From Actinomycetota bacterium (GTDB lineage Bacteria; Actinomycetota; Acidimicrobiia; Acidimicrobiales; Ilumatobacteraceae): a stretch of 64,000 bases of DNA. Below, piece after piece: positions 1-8,866 of this stretch. Both the position numbers and the translations under genes were made by a program. Location of the stretch: the NCBI GenBank assembly GCA_016700055.1, contig CP064997.1:2480001-2544000 (forward strand), in the 5' to 3' direction. The notes beneath the pieces were generated by a model. It was not told the DNA's origin. It did no database searches and saw only the letters and a program-made list of their open reading frames with translations. Positions within the stretch are counted from its first letter, which is position 1; each line of letters starts with the position of its first letter.

Positions 1-1
1 C

Positions 2-325
2 GCGGCCCAGCTCCTCGCCGATGCCCACGCGGTGGAGGAAGCCGGCGCGTTCGCGGTCGTGCTCGAGATGGTCCCGTCGGGCATCGCCGCGCAGGTCACC
101 CAGGAGCTCGACATCCCGACGATCAGCGTCGGCGCCGGCCCGCATTGCGACGGTCAGCTGATGGTGTGGACCGACTGGGCGGGGTTCACCACCGGTCGCA
201 TCCCGAAGTTCGTGAAGCAGTACGCGCACATCGCCGACACGCTGCTCGACGCAGCCGTCGCGTACCGCTCCGAGGTCGAGGCCGGCAGCTACCCCGGCCC
301 GGAGCACGAGTACACCGACGGCTGA
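2..325 (+). CDS. panB: 3-methyl-2-oxobutanoate hydroxymethyltransferase, C-terminal part
   Basis: The gene runs in from the left edge; 107 codons are visible before the TGA. PanB transfers a hydroxymethyl group from methylenetetrahydrofolate to 2-oxoisovalerate, the first committed step of pantothenate synthesis, in the cytoplasm. The visible part carries LEMVP, with the glutamate used as catalytic base in this family, followed by the very characteristic ISVGAGPHCDGQ segment and the typical basic tail ending in an acidic C-terminus. The N-terminal Mg-binding half lies outside the window. No other pantothenate gene is visible. Confidence 0.93.
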   Translation, partial: AAQLLADAHAVEEAGAFAVVLEMVPSGIAAQVTQELDIPTISVGAGPHCDGQLMVWTDWAGFTTGRIPKFVKQYAHIADTLLDAAVAYRSEVEAGSYPGPEHEYTDG

Positions 326-417
326 GCCGGCTCACTCGCCGGTCGGCCCGACGAAGCGGGGATGCGCCGCTCTCGACGTGGGCAGACGAGCCCCGGTGCG
401 CCGGAGAAGGGCTGACG

Positions 418-1410
418 ATGGCAACCTCGCGAGCCATGGAGCGCTGGCGTCACCGCATCGAGACCGTGAACGGGATCAGGCTGCACTGGGTGGAGGCGGG
501 CGAGGGGCCGCTCGTGCTGCTCGTGCACGGCTTTCCGGAGTCGTGGTACTCGTGGCGGCACCAGCTCGACGCTCTCGCCGACGCGGGTTACCGGGCCGTT
601 GCGCTGGACGTGCGCGGCTACGGCAGGTCGTCGGCTCCGCCCGAGATCGAGGCCTACCGCATGCTGTGCCACGTGGCCGACAACGTCGGGCTCGTCGGCG
701 CGCTGGGCGAGGAGCAGGCGGTGGTGGTCGGCCACGACTGGGGAGCGCCGATCGCGTGGACCTCGGCACTGCTGCGCCCGGACGTGTTCCGCGCGGTCGC
801 CGGGTTGTCGGTGCCCTACTCGCCCCCCGGTGGTGTTCGTCCGCTGACGGCGATGCGTGCCCTCGCCGGCGCCGAGGAGTTCTACATCCAGTACTTCCAG
901 CAGCCCGGGCGGGCCGAGGCCGAGATCGAGTCCGACGTGCGGCGGTGGCTGCTCGGCTTCTACTTCACCGCCTCCGGCGACGCCCCGCCCGCAGACCCCG
1001 CGGCCGGAACGATGGCCACCGTCGCGCCGGGTGGCCAGCTGAGAGATCGGTTCGTCGTGCCCGACGAGCTGCCGTCGTGGATGAGCGCCGACGATCTCGA
1101 CGTCTACGTCGGCGAGTTCGAGCGCACCGGCTTCACCGGCGGATTGAACCGGTACCGCAACATCGAGCGTGACTGGGACGACCTGAGCGCGTTCCACGGT
1201 CGCCCGATCGACGTGCCGGCGCTGTTCGTCGGCGGCGACCGTGACGGCCCGACGCTCTGGGGCATGCGCGCGATCGAGCGCTTTGCCACCAACCTGACCG
1301 CCCTGCACCGGTCGGTGATCCTGCCCGGCTGCGGTCACTGGACCCAGCAAGAGCGCGCCGACGAGGTGAACGAGATCCTGCTCGAGTTCCTCGGCTCCGT
1401 CGCCGGTTAG
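418..1410 (+). CDS. alpha/beta-hydrolase, soluble epoxide hydrolase type
   Basis: A 330-residue cytoplasmic hydrolase. The order of motifs fits epoxide hydrolases: HGFPESW near residues 37-43 (oxyanion hole), DVRGYGRSS, the nucleophile Asp107 in GHDWGAP, a cap region, an acid in GGDRDG near residue 281 and the catalytic histidine in GCGHW near residue 307. The ATG at 418 follows GGAGAAGG at a good distance; an ATG 18 nt downstream is the alternative. Reading further upstream gives only arginine-rich shadow translation. The physiological epoxide cannot be read from sequence. The stop overlaps the stop of the convergent HMG-CoA reductase gene. Confidence 0.88.
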   Translation: MATSRAMERWRHRIETVNGIRLHWVEAGEGPLVLLVHGFPESWYSWRHQLDALADAGYRAVALDVRGYGRSSAPPEIEAYRMLCHVADNVGLVGALGEEQAVVVGHDWGAPIAWTSALLRPDVFRAVAGLSVPYSPPGGVRPLTAMRALAGAEEFYIQYFQQPGRAEAEIESDVRRWLLGFYFTASGDAPPADPAAGTMATVAPGGQLRDRFVVPDELPSWMSADDLDVYVGEFERTGFTGGLNRYRNIERDWDDLSAFHGRPIDVPALFVGGDRDGPTLWGMRAIERFATNLTALHRSVILPGCGHWTQQERADEVNEILLEFLGSVAG

Positions 1411-2582
1411 GGCCGGTTGCGCCCGAGCATGTCGTGGCTCGGCACCCAGTCGCCGTGCACCACCGCGCACGCGAGCGAGATCTCGCCCGCGAGCACTACG
1501 CCGGCGCAGATCTCGGCGAACTTCTCGACCTTGCCCGCGCCGTAGCAGCCGAGCATCTCGAGGCACTCGCGCTGAGTGGCGAGACCGGTGCCGCCGCCGT
1601 AAGTGGCCACGATCAGCGACGGCAGGGTGATCGACCAGTAGTAGCGCCCGTCGGGCAGGAGCTGGCTGTAGGTGATGCCGGCGTGTGACTCGGCGACGTT
1701 CGCCGCGTCCTGGCCGGTGGCGATGAACAGCGCCGCGATCGCGTTGGCGGCATGTGCCCCGTTGTTGGCCGAGCCGGCGAGCAGAGCACCGACCGAGGAC
1801 ACCTGGCGCAGCCGCGAGAGCGTCTCCGACGCCACACCCATCTGCTCGAGCAGCAGCTCGCGGTCGATGATCGCCTCGGCGATCACCCGCTTGCCGCGGG
1901 TGCGCAGCATGTTGATGTGGGAGTGCTTCTTGTCGGTGTCGATGTTGCCGGAGAGCACGTACTCGGGGTGCGTCCGGAACTGGTCCTTGATCCACTCGCA
2001 GGCGACGAACGTGGCCTTGCCGGTCATGTTCTGGCCGGCGGCGTCACCGGTGGTGTAGTCGAAGCGCAGGTAGAGCATCGGCCCGACGGCGTACTGCTCG
2101 ATGCGGATCAGGCGCCCGGTCTTGGTCGTCGCCTCGGCGACGGCCTTGATCTCGGTGAAGTGGCCGTCGATCCATTCGGCGAAGTCACGTGCCTCACGCG
2201 CCCCGGTCAAGAGGAAGACCGGTGCGCGCTGCATCGCGTCGTCGACGACGGTGCAGTTGACGCCGCCGGATGCGGCGAGCAGGCGCATGCCCCGGTTGTA
2301 GCTGGCGATGAGGGTGCCCTCCGTGGTGGCGAGCGGCACCCAGAAGTCGCCCTGCGCGTGCTCACCGTTGACCCGCAGCGGCCCGACGATGCCGATCGGC
2401 ACCTGGGCGACGCCGGTGAACTGCTCGATGTTGCCCGGCAGCGTCGCCGGGTCGAGCGAGTACGAGCCGACGTGGTCGAGGGAGACGCCGGTGTGCTCGT
2501 GCACGAACCGGCGTCGGGCAGCCGCCATCTCGGCGGTGTAGTCCTCGGCAGCCCGCGGGATGCGCGGGGACTGGTCGGTCAT
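1407..2582 (-). CDS. hydroxymethylglutaryl-CoA reductase
   Basis: A 391-residue HMG-CoA reductase, the enzyme that reduces HMG-CoA to mevalonate with NAD(P)H. Recognisable sites are the glutamate-containing IEQFTG...PIGIVGPL segment, TTEGTLIASYNRG, TGDAAGQNMTGKAT, a class I-like TDKKHSHIN segment with the catalytic lysine, ATYGGGTGLATQRE, and a C-terminal SHDML with the presumed catalytic histidine. The start is MTDQSPR at 2582; upstream translation is not conserved-looking. The DksA-like gene lies 13 nt upstream, so the two are probably co-transcribed. No other mevalonate gene is visible, while ispE of the MEP route is, so its role (isoprenoid synthesis or mevalonate catabolism) is open. Confidence 0.9.
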   Translation of the reverse strand: MTDQSPRIPRAAEDYTAEMAAARRRFVHEHTGVSLDHVGSYSLDPATLPGNIEQFTGVAQVPIGIVGPLRVNGEHAQGDFWVPLATTEGTLIASYNRGMRLLAASGGVNCTVVDDAMQRAPVFLLTGAREARDFAEWIDGHFTEIKAVAEATTKTGRLIRIEQYAVGPMLYLRFDYTTGDAAGQNMTGKATFVACEWIKDQFRTHPEYVLSGNIDTDKKHSHINMLRTRGKRVIAEAIIDRELLLEQMGVASETLSRLRQVSSVGALLAGSANNGAHAANAIAALFIATGQDAANVAESHAGITYSQLLPDGRYYWSITLPSLIVATYGGGTGLATQRECLEMLGCYGAGKVEKFAEICAGVVLAGEISLACAVVHGDWVPSHDMLGRNRP

Positions 2583-2595
2583 CGGTTGGCCCTCC

Positions 2596-2916
2596 TCAGG
2601 CACACGAGACGCAGGTCGTCGCCTCGGGGATCGCTTCCAGCCTCTCGGGGGCGATCGCCGCGCCGCAGCGCACGCACTTGCCGTAGGAACCCTCGGCTCG
2701 GCGGCGTAGCGCGCTCTCGGCCCGTTCGAGGGTGAGGCGGGCAGCTTCGAGCAGCGTGCGGGTGCCGTCACGATCCTCTTGGATGGAATCGGGATCGGAA
2801 AGCAGCTGGGCGTACTCGGCCTCGAGCCGAGCAAGCTGAACCTGCGCGGTATCGGCCTGGTGGCGCAGGTGCTCGTCGCCGGCTTCGGCAGCGGGCTCGG
2901 TGGGGGTGGCGGACAT
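2596..2916 (-). CDS. DksA/TraR-type C4 zinc-finger protein
   Basis: A 106-residue protein with a long helical, charged N-terminal part (likely a coiled-coil hairpin) and a C-terminal zinc finger CVRC-(17 residues)-CVSC. Proteins of this family bind the RNA polymerase secondary channel or act as small transcription regulators. The start MSATPTEP at 2916 is preferred because the longer in-frame extension reads as unstructured shadow sequence. It precedes the HMG-CoA reductase gene by 13 nt on the same strand. The target is unknown. Confidence 0.8.
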   Translation of the reverse strand: MSATPTEPAAEAGDEHLRHQADTAQVQLARLEAEYAQLLSDPDSIQEDRDGTRTLLEAARLTLERAESALRRRAEGSYGKCVRCGAAIAPERLEAIPEATTCVSCA

Positions 2917-2950
2917 GATGGACCTCGTGTGGGACGGGAACCATACGATG

Positions 2951-5497
2951 CTACCGGCGGCCGGTGCCCCTGAGCAGGGTGCCGAGCCGGCCTTCCTCCC
3001 GTTCACGCAGGGCCACGTTGACCCGCTGGCGCTCCAACACCTGGGCGAGCGTGGCTGCCGCCTGAGGGATCGGGTGCTCGGCGAAGAACGCCTGCACGTC
3101 TGCTTCGAGCTCGGCCGTGTTCAGCAGTTTGACCGCGTCGATCATGCGCACGATGGTCGAGTTGGGGAACGTCGCGCAGGCGTGGTCCCACCGCGCGCGC
3201 ACCATCTGCCAGGCGAGCGCGCCGTGGTTGCGGTTCGCGATGCAGCGCCCGAGCAGGAACGGCGCGTTCTGGGTCTTCACCTCGCCACTGAACGCGAGCT
3301 CGCATGCGCGCTCCACCAGCTCGGGCGAGTCGAATTCGGCCAGCGCGTAGAGGGCACGGAGCTGTTCTTGGGGAGTGGCCGGGCTGCGGAACTGGCCGAG
3401 GAAGCGCTCGAAGTCGCGGGCGTCACCGGTGGCACCGACGACGCTCGTCGCCGCAGCGACGAGCTCGGGGTCGACGCCGAAGCCGCCCGGAGCCGCGTCG
3501 GCCGCGTCGAGCAGCGCGCGGCAGCGCACCTGCGCTTCGGCGTCGTTGCCGAGCACGGCGACGGTCACCGCGAGCAGGCCGCGCAGCTTGGCCCGCAACG
3601 GGTCCTCGTCGGTGACGGGTTCCCACCCGAGACGGCTGATCGCCGGCAAGGCGAGGGAGCGCACTCGATCGCGGAACGCGTCGTGGGCCTCGCCGTCGAC
3701 CAGGCGCCCGATGCCGCGCAGGCCGACGGTCAGCGCCTGCCAGACGGCGAGGTCGTCGTCTTCGCCGAAGCCCGCGGCGAGATCGAGGAAGGAGGCCGCG
3801 GCGAGCTCGTCGGCGACCACCGCGTTCCAGGCGTCGTCGAGCAGCAGGTACCGCTCGACGGTGGACAGCCCGCGCAGGGCGGCGCCCGTGAGCCGGGAAC
3901 GCAGCGTGTCGTCGTAGGAGACGCGGTAGAAGCCGTGGCCGCCGGCGTTGACGACGACGGGACCCTCGCCGCAGGGGATGCGCGCCGGCTCGTCGGCGAG
4001 CAGCACCTTGACGTCGGGGGAGTCGCCGGTGCGCACGTGGACCGGCACCAGCCACGTCGCCGGGTCGTCGGTGACCTTGCTGGTGAAGCCGAAGCGGCGC
4101 TGGGTGAGCACCACGTCGTCACCGTCGACGCCCGCGGTGACCAACGGGAAGCCGGGCTGCCAGATCCACGAGTCCATGAGCGCGCGTACCGGTTCTTCGT
4201 CGGCCACCGTCTCGATCGCGTCCCACAGGTCGGAGGTCTCGGTGTTCGCGTACGCGTGGGTGCGCAGGTAGTGCCGGACCCCGTCCCGGAAGCGGTCCTC
4301 GCCCAGATACTGCTGGAGCATCCGGAGCAGCGCGCCACCCTTCAGGTAGGTCAGCACGTCGAACATCGCATCGGCGTCGGCGGGTGAGCGCACCTCGAAC
4401 TCCACCGGGCGTGTCGTTGCCAGCGAGTCGGTCTCGAACGCAATCGAGCGCTCCAACGAGAAGCTGGTCCACCGGTCCCAGTCGGGGCGGTACGCGGCGC
4501 ACGCGGCGATCTCCATGAACGTCGCGAATGCCTCGTTCAGCCAGATGCCGTTCCACCACCGCATGGTGACGAGGTCGCCGAACCACATATGGGCCAGCTC
4601 GTGCGCGACGACGTCGGCGACGGACTGCTGCTCTTGCTGCGTGCTCGTCGCCGGATCGACGAGCAGCACGCTCTCGCGGAACGTGATGCAGCCGAGGTTC
4701 TCCATCGCCCCTGCCGCGAAGTCGGGCAGCGCGACGAGGTCGATCTTCGCGTCGGGGTAGGGGATGCCGTAGTAGTCGACGAACCAGCGCAGCGCGAACG
4801 CACCGACGTCGAGCCCGAAACCGGTGAGGTGGGCCTTGCCGGGCACGTGCACGACGCGCAGCGGCACTCCGCCGACGTCGACCGCCGGAGTCGCTTCGAG
4901 CGGGCCGACGACGAACGCGACGAGGTAGGTGCTGATCGGCATCGTGTCCGCGAAGCGAACGGCGACGGTGCCGTCGGGTCGATCAGTTCGTTCCAGCTCG
5001 GGGCCGTTGCTGATCGCCAGCAGATCCTTCGGCACCACGAGCGTGATCCCGAACACCGCCTTCCACTCCGGCTCGTCCCAGCAGGGGAAGGCGCGCCTGC
5101 AGTCGGTTGCCTGCATCTGGGTGGTGGCGATGATGTGCTCGGCGCCGGCCCCGTCGACGAACGTGCTGCGGTAGAAGCCGCGCAGCTTGTCGTTGAGCGT
5201 GCCGCGGAAGGCGACGTGCAGGGTGCAGCTGCCGGTGCCCAGCCCGGCGCTCGGCGTCACGAAGAGCCGTTCGGCATCCGGATCGAGGCGCCACGAGGCC
5301 TCGACTCCGTCGAGCTCGACTACGTCGATGTCGAGCTCGGCGGCGTTCAGCACCAGTTCGTCGGTGCGTTCGTCGACGTCCACGTGGATGGTGACGTCGC
5401 CCGCGAAGCGTGCTGCAGCCAGGTCGGGAACGAGTGTCAGGTCGTAGCGGCGCGGCCGTGCATGGCGGGCCAACCGGTGGGGATCGAGCTCGGGCAC
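2951..5497 (-). CDS. pepN: aminopeptidase N, M1 family zinc metallopeptidase
   Basis: An 848-residue cytoplasmic aminopeptidase, the usual actinobacterial PepN length. It has the GAMEN exopeptidase motif in GAMENLGCITFRE, then the zinc site HELAH near residue 298 with the third ligand glutamate in WLNEAFATF 18 residues on, and a long helical ERAP1-like C-terminal domain. The GTG at 5497 is chosen because TACCCT lies exactly 7 nt upstream of it and no Shine-Dalgarno is present, the arrangement of a leaderless transcript. It is divergent from the PfkB kinase gene with only 70 bp between the starts. Confidence 0.92.
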   Translation of the reverse strand: MPELDPHRLARHARPRRYDLTLVPDLAAARFAGDVTIHVDVDERTDELVLNAAELDIDVVELDGVEASWRLDPDAERLFVTPSAGLGTGSCTLHVAFRGTLNDKLRGFYRSTFVDGAGAEHIIATTQMQATDCRRAFPCWDEPEWKAVFGITLVVPKDLLAISNGPELERTDRPDGTVAVRFADTMPISTYLVAFVVGPLEATPAVDVGGVPLRVVHVPGKAHLTGFGLDVGAFALRWFVDYYGIPYPDAKIDLVALPDFAAGAMENLGCITFRESVLLVDPATSTQQEQQSVADVVAHELAHMWFGDLVTMRWWNGIWLNEAFATFMEIAACAAYRPDWDRWTSFSLERSIAFETDSLATTRPVEFEVRSPADADAMFDVLTYLKGGALLRMLQQYLGEDRFRDGVRHYLRTHAYANTETSDLWDAIETVADEEPVRALMDSWIWQPGFPLVTAGVDGDDVVLTQRRFGFTSKVTDDPATWLVPVHVRTGDSPDVKVLLADEPARIPCGEGPVVVNAGGHGFYRVSYDDTLRSRLTGAALRGLSTVERYLLLDDAWNAVVADELAAASFLDLAAGFGEDDDLAVWQALTVGLRGIGRLVDGEAHDAFRDRVRSLALPAISRLGWEPVTDEDPLRAKLRGLLAVTVAVLGNDAEAQVRCRALLDAADAAPGGFGVDPELVAAATSVVGATGDARDFERFLGQFRSPATPQEQLRALYALAEFDSPELVERACELAFSGEVKTQNAPFLLGRCIANRNHGALAWQMVRARWDHACATFPNSTIVRMIDAVKLLNTAELEADVQAFFAEHPIPQAAATLAQVLERQRVNVALREREEGRLGTLLRGTGRR

Positions 5498-5504
5498 GAC
5501 GGGC

Positions 5505-5510
5505 AGGGTA
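5505..5510 (-). promoter_or_regulatory. -10-like hexamer of leaderless pepN
   Basis: TACCCT on the minus strand, 7 nt from the GTG start of pepN, with no ribosome-binding site between. It matches the TANNNT spacing seen at other starts in this window. Confidence 0.55.
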
Positions 5511-5553
5511 GCTGTGGCGGCGGCGCGGGCGGCCCGCTCCCGCCTCGGCGCGG

Positions 5554-5559
5554 TAGCGT
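5554..5559 (+). promoter_or_regulatory. -10-like hexamer of leaderless PfkB kinase gene
   Basis: TAGCGT, 8 nt before the GTG at 5568. The same hexamer with the same 8-nt spacing occurs before the PAP2 gene start at 36934. No Shine-Dalgarno is visible. Confidence 0.55.
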
Positions 5560-5567
5560 CTCCCGGC

Positions 5568-6584
5568 GTGCCCGACGCGCCTCCGCCGCTGTACGACGTC
5601 GTCGGCATCGGCAACGCGCTGGTCGACGTCATCGCCCACGCCGGCGACGACTTCTTGCACCACGAGGGCATCGTCAAGGGCTCGATGACGCTGGTCGACG
5701 CTTCGCGCGCGGAGCACCTCTACCGCTCGCTCGGGGCGGCGGTCGAGATGAGCGGGGGATCGGCGGCGAACACCGTCGTCGGCGTCGCGAGCCTCGGCGG
5801 GCGGGCCGCCTACATCGGCAAGGTCTCCGACGACGAGCTGGGCCAGGTGTTCGGCCACGACCTGCGCGCCGTCGGCGTGACCTTCCGCCCGGGTGGCCTG
5901 CTGCACGAGATGGCGACAGGGCGCTGCATCATCGTCGTCACCCCCGACGCGCAGCGGACGATGAACACCTACCTAGGCGTCTCGTCCTACCTCCAGCCGA
6001 GTGACGTCGACGACGCCACGATCGCCGCCGGCAGGGTGCTGTACATGGAGGGATACCTGTTCGACCGTGACGACGCGAAGGCAGCCTTCCGCCACGCGGC
6101 ACGTGTCGCCCACGCCAACGGGCGCGAGGTGGCACTGACGCTGTCGGACAGCTTCTGCGTGGAGCGCCATCGCGACGACTTCCGCGCGCTCGTGTCCGAC
6201 GAGGTCGACATCCTGTTCGGCAACGAGCACGAGCTGCTCGCGCTGTACGAGCACGACACGTTCGAGGCCGCCGTCGCCGCCGTCCGCCAAGACGCCCGCC
6301 TGGCGGTGATCACGCGCGGGGTGATGGGCTCGATCGCGATCACCCACGACGCGATCGTCGAGGTCGCCCCCGAGCATGTCGACCACGTGCTCGACACCAC
6401 CGGTGCCGGAGACCTGTACGCAGCCGGGTTCCTCCACGGGTACACCCATGGGCGCCCGCTTGAGGCGTGCGGACGGCTCGCCTCGATCGCCGCGGCCGAG
6501 GTGATCTCGCACATCGGGCCCCGCCCGCTGACCGAGCTGCGCCACCTGGTCCCGGCCGACCTGGCGACAGGAGGGACGCGATGA
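5568..6584 (+). CDS. PfkB-family carbohydrate/nucleoside kinase (adenosine kinase-like)
   Basis: A 338-residue ribokinase-fold kinase. It opens with YDVVGIGNALVDV (PfkB N-terminal strand and sugar site), has GGSAANTVVGVASLGG and the C-terminal signature DTTGAGDLYAAGF containing the anion hole and catalytic aspartate. This arrangement is typical of the adenosine kinase-like branch of the family. GTG at 5568 is the start supported by the upstream hexamer. The TGA overlaps the ATG of the next gene (ATGA), so the two are translationally coupled. Its position beside a phosphomutase and a nucleoside salvage operon favours a nucleoside or pentose substrate, but this is inference. Confidence 0.85.
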   Translation: MPDAPPPLYDVVGIGNALVDVIAHAGDDFLHHEGIVKGSMTLVDASRAEHLYRSLGAAVEMSGGSAANTVVGVASLGGRAAYIGKVSDDELGQVFGHDLRAVGVTFRPGGLLHEMATGRCIIVVTPDAQRTMNTYLGVSSYLQPSDVDDATIAAGRVLYMEGYLFDRDDAKAAFRHAARVAHANGREVALTLSDSFCVERHRDDFRALVSDEVDILFGNEHELLALYEHDTFEAAVAAVRQDARLAVITRGVMGSIAITHDAIVEVAPEHVDHVLDTTGAGDLYAAGFLHGYTHGRPLEACGRLASIAAAEVISHIGPRPLTELRHLVPADLATGGTR

Positions 6585-8206
6585 ACGACGACGCGAACGT
6601 CACCGCCCGCAGATGGCTGGCGGCGGAGCCCGATGCCGACATCGCCGCAGAGCTCGACGCCCTGCTGCGCGGTGAGCCGGCCGAGCTCTCCGCCCGGTTC
6701 GCCGGCCGGCTGCTGTTCGGTACGGCCGGCCTGCGCGGCGCGGTGGGCGCCGGGCCGCTGCGCATGAACCGGCTCGTCGTCCGCCAGGCCGCAGCCGGGC
6801 TGGTCGACCACCTGCTGGCCGAAGATCCCTCGGCGGCGGAGCGTGGGCTGCTGATCGGCTACGACGCCCGCCGCAAGAGCGACGCGTTCGCACTCGACAC
6901 GGCGCGGGTGGCCGCGGCCCGCGGGATGCGGGCCCGCTTGCTGCCGCGACCACTGCCGACACCGGTGCTCGCCTGGAACATCACCGAGCTCGGCGCGGCG
7001 GGCGGGGTGATGGTCACCGCCAGCCACAACCCGCCCGCCGACAACGGCTACAAGGTGTACCTCGGCACAGGCGCTCAGATCGTGCCGCCGGCCGACGAGC
7101 AGATCTCCGCCCGCATCGCGGCCGTCGACCCGACCACCGTCGAGCTGGCACCCGAGGATCATCCACTCGTCGAGCACCTCGACGAGTCCCCGTATGAGGC
7201 CTACCTCGCCGCAGTGCCCCATGTCCGCCTGCGCCCCGACGTGGCGGGCGTGCCGATCGTGGCCACCGCGTTGCACGGCGTCGGTGGGGAGACCCTGCTC
7301 GCCGCGTTCGACCGCGCGGGCTTTCCCCGCCCGGGCGTCGTCGCCGCGCAGCAGCAGCCCGACGCCGCGTTCCCGACCGTGCCGTTCCCCAACCCCGAAG
7401 AGCCCGGGGCGATGGACCTGCTGCTCGATCTCGCGGACGAGACCGGGGCGGTGCTGGCGATCGCCAACGATCCCGACGCCGACCGTCTCGGCGCCGCAAT
7501 CCCCGCCGAGGGCGGCGGCTGGCGCAAGCTGAGCGGTGACGAGATCGGCTGGCTGCTCGCCGACCACATCTTGGGCTACACCTCCGGCGCCGACCGGCTG
7601 GTGGTGACCACCCTCGTCTCCTCCTCGCTCCTCGCCCGCATCGCCGCCGACCACGGCGTGCACTGCGAGGAGACGTTCACCGGCTTCAAGTGGATCGCCC
7701 ACACCGCGCTCAGCCACCCTGAGCTGCGGTTCGTGTTCGGCTACGAGCAGGCGCTCGGCTTCCTCGTCACCGGACAGCCGCTCGACAAGGACGGGATCAC
7801 CGCGGCAGTGCTGATGGCCGAGATCGCCGCGGTGGCGGCGGCTGAGGGCACCACCGTGCAAGGGCGCCTCGACTCGCTTGCCGCGCGCTACGGGCGCTAC
7901 GTCACCACCGAGCGCAGCATCCGTATGGAACCCATCGCTGCGGCAGCCGCCGTCGGGCGCCTGCAGGCTTCACCTCCCGCGCAGGTCGGCGGTCGCCAGG
8001 TGACCGCGGTCAGCACCTACCCGGAGGCCGACCTCGTGCGCATCTTCATCGCCCCCGCCGACGACACGGGGTCGCCGGTGCGGTTGCAGGTGCGTCCGAG
8101 CGGCACGGAGCCGAAGGTGAAGCTGTACGCCGAGGCGATCGGTGAGGACCCGGGGCCGCTCGTCGACGCCCTCGTGTCGTTGCTCACCGCCCCGGCCCGG
8201 CCCTGA
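6581..8206 (+). CDS. phosphohexomutase family enzyme, probable phosphopentomutase role
   Basis: A 541-residue alpha-D-phosphohexomutase. The phosphoserine loop is VTASHNPPADNGYKVY, the Mg loop is NDPDADRLG, the sugar loop lies around FGYEQALGF and the phosphate-binding loop is RPSGTEPKVK. The start has GGAGGG upstream and overlaps the kinase stop. In mycobacteria the homologous gene (pmmB) is likewise beside upp and nucleoside genes. The neighbours here (upp and adenosine deaminases, convergent) suggest interconversion of ribose-1- and ribose-5-phosphate during nucleoside breakdown; a phosphomannomutase or phosphoglucomutase activity remains possible. Confidence 0.88.
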   Translation: MNDDANVTARRWLAAEPDADIAAELDALLRGEPAELSARFAGRLLFGTAGLRGAVGAGPLRMNRLVVRQAAAGLVDHLLAEDPSAAERGLLIGYDARRKSDAFALDTARVAAARGMRARLLPRPLPTPVLAWNITELGAAGGVMVTASHNPPADNGYKVYLGTGAQIVPPADEQISARIAAVDPTTVELAPEDHPLVEHLDESPYEAYLAAVPHVRLRPDVAGVPIVATALHGVGGETLLAAFDRAGFPRPGVVAAQQQPDAAFPTVPFPNPEEPGAMDLLLDLADETGAVLAIANDPDADRLGAAIPAEGGGWRKLSGDEIGWLLADHILGYTSGADRLVVTTLVSSSLLARIAADHGVHCEETFTGFKWIAHTALSHPELRFVFGYEQALGFLVTGQPLDKDGITAAVLMAEIAAVAAAEGTTVQGRLDSLAARYGRYVTTERSIRMEPIAAAAAVGRLQASPPAQVGGRQVTAVSTYPEADLVRIFIAPADDTGSPVRLQVRPSGTEPKVKLYAEAIGEDPGPLVDALVSLLTAPARP

Positions 8207-8212
8207 GCGGCG

Positions 8213-8848
8213 TCAGGAGCCGGTGCCGAACTGGCGGTCGCCAGCGTCGCCGAGCCCGGGCACGATGAACGCGAGGTCGTTCAACCGGTCGTCGACGGCA
8301 GCGGTGAAGATGCGCAGGTCGAGCCCCTCGGCGCGCAGGTGCTCGATGCCCTCGGGCGCGGCCAGCACGCACACGACGGTCACCGGCGTGGGCGCGCCAC
8401 GCTCGCGCAGCAGCTGCACGGTGTAGGCGAGCGAGCCGCCGGTGGCGAGCATCGGGTCGAGCACGATGCACATGCGTCCGTCGAGGCGTGCCGGCAGCTT
8501 GTTGACGTAGGGGCGCGGCGAGAACGTCACTTCGTCGCGGGCGATGCCGACGAAGCCGACGTCGGCGTCGGGCAACAGGTGCTGGGCAGCGGTGACGAAG
8601 CCGAGCCCGGCGCGCAGCACCGGCACGAGCAGCGGCCGGCTGGCCAGCCGTCGGCCGGGGGCGGCGGTGAGCGGCGTGTCGACGGTGACGTCGACCGTCG
8701 GCAGTTGGCGTGTCGCCTCGGCCAGCAGCAGCAGACCGACGCGGCCGAGCTCCTGGCGAAAGAGCGTGTTCGGCGTGTAGCGGTCGCGCACGTTGGCGAG
8801 GGCATCGGCGACAAGTGGGTGATCGACGATCTGGACTTCGACGGACAT
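8213..8848 (-). CDS. upp: uracil phosphoribosyltransferase
   Basis: A 211-residue enzyme of standard length that converts uracil and PRPP to UMP. The PRPP loop is VLDPMLATGGS, and the uracil-binding C-terminus is present as IVPGLGDAGDRQFGT. The start MSVEVQIVDHP is typical of the family. It is the last gene of the nucleoside operon, 18 nt after the adenosine deaminase, with GCGAGG as a plausible ribosome-binding site. It is convergent with the phosphomutase with a 6-nt gap. Confidence 0.95.
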   Translation of the reverse strand: MSVEVQIVDHPLVADALANVRDRYTPNTLFRQELGRVGLLLLAEATRQLPTVDVTVDTPLTAAPGRRLASRPLLVPVLRAGLGFVTAAQHLLPDADVGFVGIARDEVTFSPRPYVNKLPARLDGRMCIVLDPMLATGGSLAYTVQLLRERGAPTPVTVVCVLAAPEGIEHLRAEGLDLRIFTAAVDDRLNDLAFIVPGLGDAGDRQFGTGS

Positions 8849-8866
8849 GGGGCGATCCTCGCGTGT

